64,000 nt of DNA from Schistosoma mansoni (lineage: Eukaryota > Platyhelminthes > Trematoda > Strigeidida > Schistosomatidae). The notes beneath the pieces were generated by a model, which saw nothing but the letters and a program-made list of their open reading frames with translations, was not told where the DNA came from and ran no database searches. Both the position numbers and the translations under genes were made by a program. Positions 10,401 to 22,447 of this stretch are shown piece after piece; position 1 is the stretch's first letter; each line of letters begins with the position of its first letter. Location of the stretch: NCBI RefSeq assembly GCF_000237925.1, contig NW_017386092.1, positions 124,001-188,000 on the forward strand. Direction: 5' to 3'.

Positions 10401-12402
10401 TGTGTCACCAGGTGTTTTAAACCATAGAGCAAAATTAAGAGACTGAGAAAATTCACAATGTTCTAACCTTTGACTGAATTAGAAAACGCAGACGGCCTAG
10501 TTCTATTTGGTAAACAAGCTGACAAATTGTAGTCTTCTAACTAATTTAAACAACAATACATGGATGTTCGGGATGAGATTATCTCCCTTTAGATGAAAAT
10601 GTCACTTGCGGAAAAGGGAAGTTGGCCATTCACTAACCAGAGAACGATTATTTTGTACAGCTGTTCGTTTTGTCCCAAATTATGTGTATGAAATATGGTA
10701 TTTATAAGGGATGTTTGCTAGTCACTAGTACTTGATCATATATGTCATCGAAGGACTATTCATACATGTTGGGAATAGTGAATCGGCCACTTGGAAGGAT
10801 CACGGACCGGTTGATGAGGTAGTAAAGCTTTAACGACGGAGGCTGTTGAGACATGTAATACATAAGAACGTTCATCGATGACTTCGACGAGCGATAATGA
10901 GCGATGCATAAGTAGGTTGAAAGAAAATTAGAAGCCCCATCAGTCCATGAAGACACTGATTGTTGAGCTGAACCCCCTGGTTGGGGTCATCGATTATTCT
11001 AACAAATGGTAAGAGACTTAGGGTGGTGATATGACCCAGAATTCTTCGCGATGGAGCAGGTTCTAAACCACCTTGTAAAACTAATTTACTCCTCTAATTC
11101 ATATTTTCTCTAGTCATGTCTTCTATGCCATCTTTCAGACCACCAACATTACCAAAACTACTTCTATTACTCTACAATTAGCTTTGACAATCCCATCTCG
11201 CTGTACTACTGAGGTGTAACAATTTGAAGGGACTAAAACATGATGTAAGTCTCACGCAGTTGAATTTAGGCTATTACTTATCTATATATGCGACGAATAA
11301 TTCATAGCTACACTTAATCTGATCATAAGGAATGCAAAATTTGAATTGCGATAGAGTAAGTACTTATTTTAACAGATCACTGACAAAATCTTGACATAAA
11401 ATAAAAGAAGACAGTTCACGTTTTACTCCTTAACCGATATTATAGATGTCAGTGTTGGTGCACTCATTTGCCCCATTCGGAGTCAGATATACTGTATTTG
11501 CTCTATTAAAAAGACGACAATAAATAACTTGTCTGAACAATAGTTGGACATCATCAAAAGTCAACAGATGTTATTTGCATATAATCCAGTTATCAATAAA
11601 CCATCAAGACATCTTTGTCTGGGAAGAGTGGAGGTTCTGAAACTATCAGGCCGAACCTTAAATAAATTTACAAAAACAATAACTTTCTGTCTGATAGTCT
11701 AAGAAGCGCATCTTTGTTAGATAATAGTGTCATAAGAGTTGAAAATAATATGAAGTTTCTTAGCTTATTTGATATTTTCTAGAACCTCTATGCCCAAAGA
11801 GAGGATTGTCCTGAGAGTAACAACAATCCGTTGTGTTGACTTAACGAAACTTCCCAAGAAAGAAAAGTGAGCTTTGCACGGAAATACGATATGTTTGCAG
11901 AACCATGACTGCTTAGATGGTCAGCTTATCTTGTAACGGAAGGTTTCAAATGTCACTTACCTGTATTTTATTTTTTGCTAGACACGTTAACATACTAAAG
12001 ATACCACAAATAAAAAACGGTCTGAGAGGCCTATTTATCTCTTTATTCAATTCAGATTAGAACAGCCTGAAGGATACAGGATAAGCATTGGGGAGATAAG
12101 ATAGAACTAAGTCATTTTGGAACAATATTTTCTTCGCAAACTGCTTGATAACTGAATCTGTAAGAAATTTCTAGTTGCTAAGTAATCGACCCATGAGAAA
12201 ATTGTACACAAATATTCTGGAGATCGAATATTATATAAGTCGATTAATTCAGTTCTAATCAGAAAGGGATTTATGAAGGGTCCAAAGGTGTGCAAATGTG
12301 TGGGAGTTACAGGAAAAAACCAAAACTAAATCGGTAAACTTACTTCCCCTTCCAAGACATCTTCGTCAAAAGATAACATGATACTTCACGGTTCTTACTC
12401 AT
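7305..12402 (-). CDS. DNAJC13: DnaJ homolog C13 (RME-8), 5' exons only
   Basis: Three minus-strand exons (12402-12344, 9081-9006, 7466-7305) join in phase into an N-terminus of 99 residues that follows the start of animal DNAJC13/RME-8. MSKNREVSCYLLTKMSWKGN matches the human start ([23 protein letters not shown]), followed by YKRLFTIG...TTYNKDTLRVTNQ and WTYEEIYEI...FATEYRVELLTDLL. All donors are GTAAG or GTAAT and all acceptors are AG. The family is a very large (over 2000 aa) endosomal J-domain co-chaperone that works with Hsc70 and retromer in early-endosome sorting; this part is the lipid-binding N-terminal region, so the J domain is not in the window. Introns are 3262 and 1539 bp. The next exon was not found at 1-7304 and probably lies off the left edge. 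The start codon is at 12402-12400. Confident of family, since three separate exons agree in order and phase. Confidence 0.9.
7590..7679 (-). repeat. tRNA-like SINE head fragment
   Basis: Read on the minus strand it has GTGGCTGAAGAGTTTGAC (A-box-like) and GGTTCGAGTTCCTCCC (B-box). It abuts the element at 7680. Possibly a SINE fragment; not a functional tRNA, as no cloverleaf is evident. Confidence 0.35.
7680..8196 (+). mobile_element. Non-autonomous retroelement (family of 1035-1516)
   Basis: Full-length relative, about 515 bp, from TCCCCAAATGCCC to the (AAAT)n tail, with an extra ~35-base segment (GAATGTCCGGCGCTTTAACC) absent from the 1035 copy. Lies in DNAJC13 intron 2. Confidence 0.78.
8197..9005. 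other. DNAJC13 intron 2, remainder
   Basis: No coding or RNA feature recognised. Weak LINE-like wording may be present but I could not anchor it. Confidence 0.4.
9006..9081 (-). CDS. DNAJC13: DNAJC13 exon 2
   Basis: A 76-base exon between a TTTCATTTCCAG acceptor and a GTAATC donor. It encodes residues 21-45, including YKRLFTIGTLGVTTYN, matching YKRVFSVGTHAITTYN of the vertebrate protein. It begins in phase 2 and ends in phase 0, as both neighbours require. Confidence 0.9.
9082..12343. other. DNAJC13 intron 1
   Basis: 3.26 kb, AT-rich. Apart from a worn LINE end near 10730-11060, no feature could be supported; small ORFs here look random. Confidence 0.5.
10730..11060 (+). mobile_element. Worn LINE 3' end (family 1-like)
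   Basis: Plus-strand translation shows scattered matches to the LINE C-terminus (GRITDR, PPGWGHRLF, QMVRDLG, YDPEFFAMEQV versus LPGWGPRD, QWLETLGDMAQNRS). Many frame changes; old. Confidence 0.4.
12344..12402 (-). CDS. DNAJC13: DNAJC13 exon 1 (start codon)
   Basis: Encodes 19 residues plus two bases (AA) that combine with T of the next exon to give Asn20. It ends at a GTAAGT donor. Four bases upstream of the start lies another ATG that opens a three-codon uORF (12406-12395) overlapping the main start. No 5' UTR intron or TATA box is evident, and the LINE head at 12985 lies about 580 bp upstream. Confidence 0.88.
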
Positions 12403-12980
12403 ACATGCTCGTCGCATGTCGCTCGGCTAAATAAGATATTATGGAATTAGTTCTTTTTAAAGGATAATAGGCAAAAGGAGGCAACTGAGAAACTGACCAT
12501 ATTTTACTTGAACTCAGGTACAGACCAAGACCAAAGGTGTCGGAGTATTTGAAGGTCGGATCTCCGTAACACAATTGGTGGGTTAAACTTATCAAGCAGA
12601 TACATTTACAAAGCGGCTAAGTCAATATTTTGAGCTACAGACGATTGCCGTCCTTGAAGTAACCAATCAGAACCTGGTATGCTTTACCAAGTTAGCAATG
12701 AACTATATTGAACTGTGGTACGGATAATGGAACTATAATTTCATGTAAGGAAATGGTGTCAAAAGACCTTCACAGGAAACTTTTATTGAAACCAATGTCT
12801 GTCAGTGGCTTCATTCCTACACCGTTTAGTATTTTTGACCTAATATAGAAATATAACTTCAGGGAAAGTTTGGTATCAGATTCGACAACACCAAGTAAGT
12901 TCACACTTCATAATTTTGGCAGTTCGAGATGTGTAACGGAAATTAGAAATGAGTTCATTCTGTCTCAAACGAAAACTGCT
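12403..12980. promoter_or_regulatory. Region upstream of DNAJC13; presumptive promoter and 5' UTR
   Basis: Contains the overlapping uORF ATG at 12406. No clear TATA box or motif; inferred only from position. Confidence 0.35.
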
Positions 12981-12981
12981 G

Positions 12982-15415
12982 TAACTCCTCCGGAGGCTAC
13001 TACTGGTCCCAAACCCGGGTAAAGGAGGAGGGTTGTGCATGGGGAGACCGGAAGAGCCTTCCAAATTGCTGCAGAAATGAGAAAATACAACCTGGAGGTG
13101 TTTGGAATCAGTGAAACACATTGGACGCAGGTTGGACTACTACGACTATCTTCAGAGGAACTTCTGTTATACTCTGGTCATGAAGGAGGAGATGCCCCAC
13201 ATACACAAGGAGTTGCATTGATGCTGTCCAGAAAGGCACAAAATGCACTTATAGGATGGGAATCTCATGGACCAAGGATCATCAAAGCCTCCTTCAAAAC
13301 AAAGAGAGAGGGTATTACTGTGAACGTCATCCAGTGCTATGCGCCTACCAACGACTACGATGAAGGCGCTAAAGACCAATTCTACGATAGGCTGCAGTCG
13401 ATCTTCGACCATTCTGATGGGTGATTTCAATGCCAAGGTTGGAATGGACAACACTGGATACGAAGACGTAATGGGACGACATGGACTAGGAGAAAGGAAC
13501 GAAAATGGTGAGAGATTTGCAAACCTATGTGCCTTCAATAAACTGGTCATAGGTGGCACCATATTCCCACACAAAAACATACACAAAGCCACTTGGATTT
13601 CAACGGATCACACTACACAAAATCAAATCTACCATATCTGCATCAACAAAAAGTTTAGGAGGACGATGGAGGATGTGAGAACCCGGAGAGGAGCTGATAT
13701 AGCATCAGATCATCATTTGCTGGTCGCCAAGATGAAACTAAAACTTAAGAAGCACTGGATAACGGCACGGACAACATCACAAAAGTTTAATACGGCCTTT
13801 CTTCGAGATGCTGACAAACTCAACAAATTTAACATAGCCCTCAGCAACAGGTTCCAGGCCTTTCATGATCTACTCAATAGAGAGGGAACTACCCTGGAGA
13901 GCAACTGGAAAGGTATCAAGGAGGAAATCATTTCAACATGTCAGGAGGTTCTGGGCCACAAGAAGCACCACCACAAGGAATGGATCACTGTTGGTACACT
14001 GGATGAGATTGGAGAAAGGAGGAACAAGAAGGCAGCAATCAATACCAGCCGAGCAAGAGCAGAAAAAGCCAAGGCACAAGCCGAATACACAGAGGCAAAC
14101 AAGCAAGTGAAGAGGAGCATCAGAACCGACAAACGTAAATATGTGGAAGATTTAGTAATGACGGCGGAAAAGACTGCAAGCGAAGGAAACATGAAACAAT
14201 TGTATGATACAACAAAGAAGCTCGCTGGAAATCACCGTAAGCCAGAACGACCAGTGAAAAGCAAGTAAGGCAAAGTAATCACCAACACTGAAGAACAACG
14301 GAACAGGTGGGTAGAACACTTCAAAGAACCCTTGAATCGACCAGCTCCACTGAACCCACCCAACATCGAAGCAGCACCCATGGACCACCCAATCAATGTC
14401 AGCCCACCAACAATTGAAGAGATCAGCATGGCCATCAGACAAATCAAGAGTGGCAAAGCAGCGGGACCAGACAACATCCCGGCAGAGGCACTGAAAGCAG
14501 ATGTAGCAGCAACTGCAAAGATACTCCACATTCTCTTCAGTAAGATTGGGGATGAATAACAAGTATCAACAGGCTGGAAAAAAGGACTTCTGATCAAGAT
14601 ACCAAAGAAAGGAGATCTCAGCAAATGTGAGAATTACAGAGAAATCACTCTTCTCTCAATACCAGGAAAAGTCTTCAACAGAGTATTGTTAAACAGGATG
14701 AAAGATTCCGTAGACGCCCAACTTCGAGATCAACAAGCTGGATTTCGTAAGGATAGATCGTGTACAGACCAAATCACAATTCTACGGATCATTATGGAAC
14801 AATCAATTGAATGAAATTCATCACTGTACATCAACTTCATCGACTACGGGAAAGCATTTGATAGCGTAGACAGGACAACACTATGGAGGCTTCTTCGACA
14901 CTACGACGTGCCTGAGAAAATATTCAATATCATACGGAACTCCTATGATGGATTCAACTGCCAAATCGTCCACGGAGGACAACTCACAGACTCATTCAAG
15001 GTAAAGACCAGTGTTAGGCAAGGTTGCTTAATCTCACCCTTTCTCTTTCTCCTGGTGATCGACTGGATCATGAAGACGTAAACATCTGAAGGAAAGCAAG
15101 GGATGCAGTGGGTAGCTACGATGCAGCTTGACGATTTAGACTTCGCGGATGATCTGGCTCTTCTATCACAAACGCAACAACAAATGCAGGAGAAAACGAC
15201 CAGTGTAGCAGCAGCCTCAGCAGCAGTAGGTCTCAATATAAACAAAAGGAAAAGCAAGACTCTCCGATACAATACAACATGCACCAATCAAATTACACTT
15301 GACGGAGAAGCTTTGGAGAATGTGGAAACCTTTGCAATCTGGGCAGCATCATTGATGAACACGGTAGATCAGATGCAGATGGCAGTTCACCAATGACTTG
15401 CTAACCAAGTGCGTA
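12982..15415 (+). mobile_element. RTE-clade LINE (SR2-like), endonuclease plus RT, 3' end missing
   Basis: Begins with the RTE head (GTAACTCCTCCGGAGGCTAC, AAAGGAGGAGGGTTG). The apurinic-type endonuclease follows: VFGISETHWTQVG, QCYAPTND, GDFNAKVG near 13417 and SDHHLLVAKMK near 13706. The RT has AGPDNIPAEAL, FRKDRSCTDQI, FIDYGKAFDSVDR, VRQGCLISPFLF and the catalytic ADDLALLSQ near 15143. It is not intact: the endonuclease changes frame near 13420 and stops interrupt the RT at 14266, 14557, 14811 and 15079. The C-terminal domain seen in copies at 49040 and 58115 is missing beyond 15415. Confidence 0.9.
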
Positions 15416-15991
15416 TTATTTATAGCTTTTTTTACTCCTTTTTCTCCATACTGCCGTCCATTTTCCATCACTCGGGACAGCCACACCAGGAATATTAGGA
15501 AAGGTGACGGTTTTATCCAGGCCTTCAATTCCTACTGAAGATGCATGACTACCCATGTCAATATCAGTTGGCACTTTACTCCTCGTTAGTTTCAACGGAT
15601 ATTTCACTTTTCTGTCAATCTTAGTAGGCTGTTTAACGCATCCTGTAACAGCACAAACAACACGGACACATTCTTCACTGTCAGTACTTGTGTTACTAGC
15701 GCGGCAACTATCTTTCTTTTTACAGGCCAAAGATAATGAGCTCATAGCCTCCTGGATTAGTAACGTCCTATTTGTACAGCTGAACATGCAAAGCCAGTGC
15801 GAGTTAGGCTTAGAGCATCTTTTGTATGCAGCGGGGCTAAGACGAGTACACATTTTATGGAACCACTTTTTACACTCATCACACTGCACTCCTTCATCCA
15901 CGGGGAATAAACAGTCCGGCTGTCCACATTTGTAAGTGCTGCCAACCATTGTAATTAGATTGGGAAGGTCTAGAACACAATATGAACACAA
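15416..15991 (-). mobile_element. CR1-like LINE ORF1 with PHD-type zinc finger
   Basis: An uninterrupted 191-codon frame: CGQPDCLFPVDEGVQCDEC, WFHKMCTRLSP and WLCMFSC form a C4HC3-like PHD finger (residues ~20-70), then a Ser/Thr-rich middle and a basic end (WRKRSKKSYK). PHD fingers of this kind are common in ORF1 of CR1-type LINEs, with a role in RNP assembly. A host zinc-finger exon is less likely because no splice structure is seen and it abuts a LINE. Confidence 0.6.
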
Positions 15992-16782
15992 GTGTCAGAG
16001 TCAGTTAGAAAGAAGGTACCAAAAGAAAATGTTTAGCGAAATTTCAGACCGAGAATGCTTTTTGAATTAACAAGTACAAAAAAGCAGAGATAATCACAAC
16101 AAGTGGCAAATCACTATCCTTCTTGAAACAGAGATGACATAAGCCCCAGATTATGAGATTTGGGGTGGGAACTAGAAGCGCACGGTTTTACTCGCTACAC
16201 TAGAAAAAGGTCATTTAACCCTTTTCTGTGCTGACCGACTGATTTCTTTGAGCTCGCTTTTTGTTGCCTCTGTACAGTTTCAGGTATTTTGTAACGTCCA
16301 GTGGGTGGTAGTTCAGCCACTCGACTGCACTCATTCTCGTCAGTTTGGCAGCTATTTATGGACATTTATATCTTGCAATTCGAGGGAGTGCGTTCGTTCT
16401 AAGTTTTGCCTCTTCATGAAGCTGAGAATTGCGTTTACCATAGCTGCATCCCCCATGTAATTTGACCTTGTGTAAAAGCGCCCTGTGATTATTATTCCAA
16501 GAACGAACTCTAAAGAGACAAAAAGATGTGAATTTCTATGAGGTGCGTAAGCTTTTAGCGTCAAACGAGGAACATTGTTCATGATATAACATTTCGACAA
16601 AAAAAAAATTTAACCTATTGTTTCCAGGTCTATTTAAAGCTGAAAAGCAGCATATTTACCATTTATAGATTTCAGATCTTTTCTTAGTCTTAATAGACTG
16701 CTGTCACTGAGCTTATATTATCAATAATAAAGGTCAGGAACAGGAGTGAACCTAGAATCGTTTCGCTATCCCAAGTCCACTC
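15992..16782. other. Probable 5' UTR of the PHD ORF element, otherwise nothing seen
   Basis: The part nearest the ORF is likely its leader. The minus-strand 82-codon ORF at 16352-16600 has no recognisable family. Confidence 0.35.
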
Positions 16783-17882
16783 TAGTCCACTTGCCACGAA
16801 ACATCCTATTCTTCAGGCCGTAATAAAAGCATAGATAAAAGTGGGTTAATGAAACTCATCTTTCCAAACTTCTCTATGTGCGGTACTGACGGTATTTTGT
16901 TGAAAGATTTGGTGAAGCCAGTCAACGTGTAGTGGTAAATAAATCCTCAAAACAAATCGTTCTGTAAGTCCTCGAAACTTGATGTTGATTTCATTAGTTT
17001 GAATGGACACACCTAGTTGAAGGCTCCCGGTCAAACATCCGCACCAAATCACGAGAGGCACGCTATGCTACTCATCTCTCACAACTGTTAGTCACCTTTT
17101 TTTGGTCCACTGGTCTGACTTCGGTTTGAATGAACATATGGATATGCCAGGCTTGCCGCGTTTGTATGGTGGTAGTAATAAGAAACGTATTACAGGTTGA
17201 GTAGGATGAATCTATTTCATGCACTCTTTCATCCACACAAACCATCAGGGAGATGAAGAAGAGAAGTAGACCGGGCAAGGAGAGTGTGCCAACTCCGCTT
17301 GATGAAGCATGAGACAACATTTATAAGTAAACAGGGGTAAGTGCACGAAAACTGACAAGTAATACAGCTAACGGGTATTGGCATACAAGCATACCATACT
17401 GTCAACAAAGTTGGGAATAAACCTTCAAAGGTCAGACGACAGTGGGTACCAATCTATCATATTAATTCACTAGACGATTTTAAGTGAATTAATATGATAG
17501 ATTTGACCGTCAGAAACAGTGTACATCCCCAAGTGTCTGGGCCACGCTATCTCAACTAGGTATTCTCGTATTCACCTTTTCTGACCCTCTAAGTTTTCAG
17601 CTGCCACTGTTAGTAACTACAGTCTTTGGGTGACGTAAAAGGGTATTTTACGTTAGGTATTAACTACGAGGTGTGGCTTCAACGTTAGCTGTGAGGCTAT
17701 ATGGTTCTCGCTCAGCTCGAGTAGACATCCAACGATCGACACCGACCAACTAAGTTGGTAATCTATGTGCATATCCATTTGATCCCGGTAAGAGCCCTAC
17801 CAAATCCTGACGAACATGGTCGAAACGAGCGTCGGGAGTTTCGAATGAGCCAAAGGAACAATTGTTGTCCATAATCACCTTG
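16783..17882 (+). repeat. Left arm of a 1.1-kb inverted repeat around a Gypsy fossil
   Basis: Reverse complement of 21346-22447, with only a few mismatches seen. From outside in: about 145 bases of non-LTR flank, an LTR-related block starting TGTAGTGG at 16928, a 20-bp hairpin (17451-17503), and sequence antisense to integrase. Confidence 0.92.
17451..17503. repeat. Perfect 20-bp hairpin in left arm
   Basis: AATCTATCATATTAATTCAC at 17451-17470 is followed, after 13 bases, by its exact complement at 17484-17503. Confidence 0.93.
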
Positions 17883-20800
17883 TATTTCCAGAAGTAAGTA
17901 CCTGTGGAATAAATAGTGTTGAGACCAACGTGACCTGGTGGGCCAGACAATTAAGTGTGAGTCTGTTCCCTATAGGAACATTGCACAATATTTTTTAGAC
18001 TATTTTTACACGTTGTGATATTGTTTCCACACTTTCGGATGTATTTTTCTTCCTCAAGGGCTATTCTCGAAATTGAAGATCTAACCGATCGACAAATGTT
18101 AGACCAACTCCACAACATTGAACTACAACATGGCCCAGCAACATATATGCTGCAATGAATGCAAGAGGTCATTGGTCAACGGACACTAGATGAGGGCCCG
18201 TTTAGACAACCTTTCTTGTCTAAGCTTCTTCGACAGGTGAAGGTAGCCCTTTTCTCACTTCAGAATAACGCTGTGGAAGAACTAGCGGCATCTTCCGACC
18301 AGGTTCTGGAGCTTATCAGAAACCCCGACGCCAAGTCATACTCCGCCACAGAAAAACCTCTATCACACCCTGACACGTTATCTTGATATTCATCGTAATT
18401 GCAGATGCTCTCAAACTCCCCTGAGAAGTGCGTCACGACGAAGATCTGTTTCGCGACCACGAGAGGCCGAAAATCCTGATCGGTGCTGGTACCACAATAA
18501 ATATGATAAGTCCTCTAGAAATTGCAAAACGCCCCAACCTGGAAACCGACTAACACGAAACATTCTTCGAGAAAACTCTCCACTGGCATGAGTTAACTGC
18601 AACTGTGGCTGGCGAACATAGTTATCTGTCCTACGTCACTAATGTGATGACAAAAGTTTGCCGTCTCGCCGACGCTGGCGCAGAAGTTAGCGGTCTCTCT
18701 GCAAATTCTTACGACCGACTTCATGAACCGGTTTTCGACTTACAGGAGACAAATGGAAAACCGATCGTCACATACGGTGAACGATATGTGGACCTTAACT
18801 TGTATTTATGCAAGTTCACTCACTGGATTTTCTTCGTTGCATATGCTTCCATGCCAATTATCGGTATAGACCTACTACAACACCATAACCTACTCATCGA
18901 CATGCGCAAACAGAGGTTAGTAGATGGAAATGCTAAGTCACCTGCTTGTGTAACTCCCTTTTCCGGTCGCAGATTATCTCCAGTCACTGCCAAACACATA
19001 ATCGACCATATTATCAACGGGTACTCTACAAGTGCCCAGGAATTTACGAAGCGTGACTAGAATTACCGTGTATGACCAGCACGCCGATTAGCTCCCTAAA
19101 AGCTGAGGTTGACCTAAGGCGGATTCAACCACATAACATGCTTGGGAATTAGTCGGCCATTGAACAGCCCATGAGTATCTCCTTTTCACGCGGTCAGAAA
19201 AAGAACAGCAACTATTGGTGTCCGCATGGTGACTACCAGTGAGTGAATGCGAAAACCATTCCCTATCGTCTTACGTTACCGCACATTAACCATTTGACAG
19301 TTACCTGAAAAGGTACGGCTGATTTTTCAAGAATCAACCTGGTGAACGCGTACAGCCGAACCCCCATGGCTACTGAGGATATTCCTAAAACCACCATTGC
19401 ACCCTTCGGACCCTGCAAACTTTTGTGCACGTCTTTCGGCTTAGGAAGTGTTGCACATATAATACATGGATTCATTGACAATGCCTTTCGTGATCTGAAC
19501 TCCGTACACGCATATGTAGATGAATGTTTGATCACAAGTCCGAACAGAGAATCTCATCTTCAACATTTGGACATTGTTTTCGAACGACCACAAAAAATCG
19601 TAACGACGGTAAACATTCAGAAAATTCAAATTGGAACCGACTTCATAGATTTTCTCGGACACATTATTGACGCTCAAGGAATCCGACTTCTAGAAATTGA
19701 AGTGGCTGTAAATCCGGATTATCAAGAAACGACAACAGTCAAGTAGTTACGTACGTTCAACAGACTGGTAAGTTTCTGTCGACGGTTCATACCGAATTGC
19801 ATGTCTCAAAGGAGACCATCATCAATTCCGACGACAACGCCAAAAAGGAACTTTCAACAGTTGAGGAACTTATTGCAAAAACAACTGTGCTTGCACATCA
19901 GAACATCAAAGCACCCGTTAATATCGCAGTAAACGCACTCAACTCCGCAATTAGAGGAGCCTTACAGCAATGAGTAAAAAGCTGTGGTGTTTTTATAGAC
20001 CAATGATTCCTTTGCAATAAATTCTTATTCTTTTTTGTCCAAACTGCATGTAAGATCCAAACCTAAATTCCAATAGGTCTGGATGTGGTTGAATAATTAC
20101 AGTAAACGTTGAGAAACTCGTTTCAATTAAAATAAAAACAAAGTGTTTTCGAGTAATAACGGTTCTAAATTTTATCATATATACAAATGTACGAATTTAC
20201 CCAAACAAATATTACTACCCAGTTATTCAGCCGACTATTGATACCAAAATATTCAATCTAAATTACAATGAATAGCAAAGTGGTAAGAAATATATGAAAA
20301 ATTACCGAAAACACCAAAAGGTAAGCGTTATTCTATCCTTTCTGGATAGATCAAGTAAGATTCCATTTGAGCGGCTGTTTTATAACACAAAGTGTTTCAA
20401 TTTCTGGGAAGGTGCTCCAAATTACAACCAAAAATGCACGATCCCAGTCAAAATCAAACCGCACAATCAAATAGCGAGCAGTCAATATGGCATCCGCCAG
20501 AATAATAGCAATTAAAACAAACTAGATACAGTTCAGTAAGGAACGTAGAAACTCAATAAAAAACGATAATAAAACCAAGAAAATTAAACGTTACAGTCTT
20601 AATTAGCACCAAAAATGTTAACAACATATACAAATAAAGAAAACGTAAGGAAGAAATCACAAATGTATGCATGGAGGGATTTTCACTTGCAAAATGGATC
20701 CAACACTGCATTATTTCTAAAACTCCTAGTTCGTACAATAACTCAAAAACTTTCAACAATCACAACACCTGAGAGCTTTTAGCATTCCTCTCAAGACGAT

Positions 20801-21345
20801 TGCAAGACACTGAGTCTAGGTGCTGCACTTTCGATGAGAAACGCCTAACAACATATTGTTCTGTAAAGTATTTTCAACACTCTGTAGAACGTCGAGAGTT
20901 CAATCTTTTTACCAATCACAAACCTCTCACCTTCTCTCTAAGCTCATCTTCAGGCAAGTAACCCCATCGAGAGTCTCGATAATTGGACTACATTTCGCTG
21001 TTTACTTCAACATGTCACATATTTCTAGGGCAAACAATGTAGTTGCAGACTATTTGTCTCGTATAACATCCTTGAACAGTTTCTAATGGATCGACTTTCT
21101 CAAACTCGCTCAGCCTCAAAAAGAAGACGAACGAACTATCTTTGACACCTCTGAAGTTACGGATCAAAAAGATGCGAACAGGTCGTGCCGAAGCATTATC
21201 GACAAAACATATTTAATACGCTGCATAAGCTTTCTCATCCAGGTGTTCGGGCAACCGTGAAGCCTACAATGGGACGATTTTGTTGGCCTGTCATTAATAA
21301 AGACGTGAGGGATTGTGTACGCTCCTGTGTAAGCTGCTAAAAATC
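17883..21345 (+). mobile_element. Ty3/Gypsy-type LTR retrotransposon fossil (gag, protease, RT, RNase H, start of integrase)
   Basis: Ordered relics on the plus strand: gag-like sequence (18050-18400) and a zinc-knuckle region (~18470), an aspartic protease (near 18660-18920), RT palm (19340-19720), RNase H parts and an integrase zinc-binding region (21210-21345). About 0.84 kb of unrelated AT-rich DNA (roughly 19985-20830) lies inside RNase H, suggesting a later insertion. The element is old and clearly broken, with more than ten breaks. It is related to the fossil at 24285-25950. Confidence 0.85.
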
Positions 21346-22447
21346 CAAGGTGATTATGGGCAACAATTGTTCCTTTGGCTCATTCGAAACTCCCGACGCT
21401 CGTTTCGACCATGTTCGTCAGGATTTGGTAGGGCTCTTACCGGGATCAAATGGATATGCACATAGATTACCAACTTAGTTGGTCGGTGTCGATCGTTGGA
21501 TGTCTACTCGAGCTGAGCGAGAACCATATAGCCTCACAGCTAACGTTGAAGCCACACCTCGTAGTTAATACCTAACGTAAAATACCCTTTTACGTCACCC
21601 AAAGACTGTAGTTACTAACAGTGGCAGCTGAAAACTTAGAGGGTCAGAAAAGGTGAATACGAGAATACCTAGTTGAGATAGCGTGGCCCAGACACTTGGG
21701 GATGTACACTGTTTCTGACGGTCAAATCTATCATATTAATTCACTTAAAATCGTCTAGTGAATTAATATGATAGATTGGTACCCACTGTCGTCTGACCTT
21801 TGAAGGTTTATTCCCAACTTTGTTGACAGTATGGTTTGCTTGTATGCCAATACCCGTTAGCTGTATTACTTGTCAGTTTTCGTGCACTTACCCCTGTTTA
21901 CTTATAAATGTTGTCTCATGCTTCATCAAGCGGAGTTGGCACACTCTCCTTGCCCGGTCTACTTCTCTTCTTCATCTCCCTGATGGTTTGTGTGGATGAA
22001 AGAGTGCATGAAATAGATTCATCCTACTCAACCTGTAATACGTTTCTTATTACTACCACCATACAAACGCGGCAAGCCTGGCATATCCATATGTTCATTC
22101 AAACCGAAGTCAGACCAGTGGACCAAAAAAAGGTGACTAACAGTTGTGAGAGATGAGTAGCATAGCGTGCCTCTCGTGATTTGGTGCGGATGTTTGACCG
22201 GGAGCCTTCAACTAGGTGTGTCCATTCAAACTAATGAAATCAACATCAAGTTTCGAGGACTTACAGAACGATTTGTTTTGAGGATTTATTTACCACTACA
22301 CGTTGACTGGCTTCACCAAATCTTTCAACAAAATACCGTCAGTACCGCACATAGAGAAGTTTGGAAAGATGAGTTTCATTAACCCACTTTTATCTATGCT
22401 TTTATTACGGCCTGAAGAATAGGATGTTTCGTGACAAGGGGACTATA
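21346..22447 (-). repeat. Right arm of the 1.1-kb inverted repeat
   Basis: Mirror of 16783-17882. Read left to right it continues the integrase region on the plus strand, then carries the hairpin (21725-21777) and the LTR-related block in minus orientation (ending at 22300), then the same flank. The 82- and 71-codon ORFs in both arms are identical by-products. Confidence 0.92.
21725..21777. repeat. Perfect 20-bp hairpin in right arm
   Basis: Mirror copy of the 17451-17503 hairpin, same arms and loop length. Confidence 0.93.

Noticed and set aside
13167-13592. 141-codon minus ORF
   Set aside because: Shadow of the LINE endonuclease on the plus strand; same for 14152-14624 and 14943-15287.
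16846-22382. Identical 71- and 82-codon ORFs on both strands as a duplicated gene
   Set aside because: They fall in the inverted arms, in LTR-related and flank sequence, and are identical only because the arms are.
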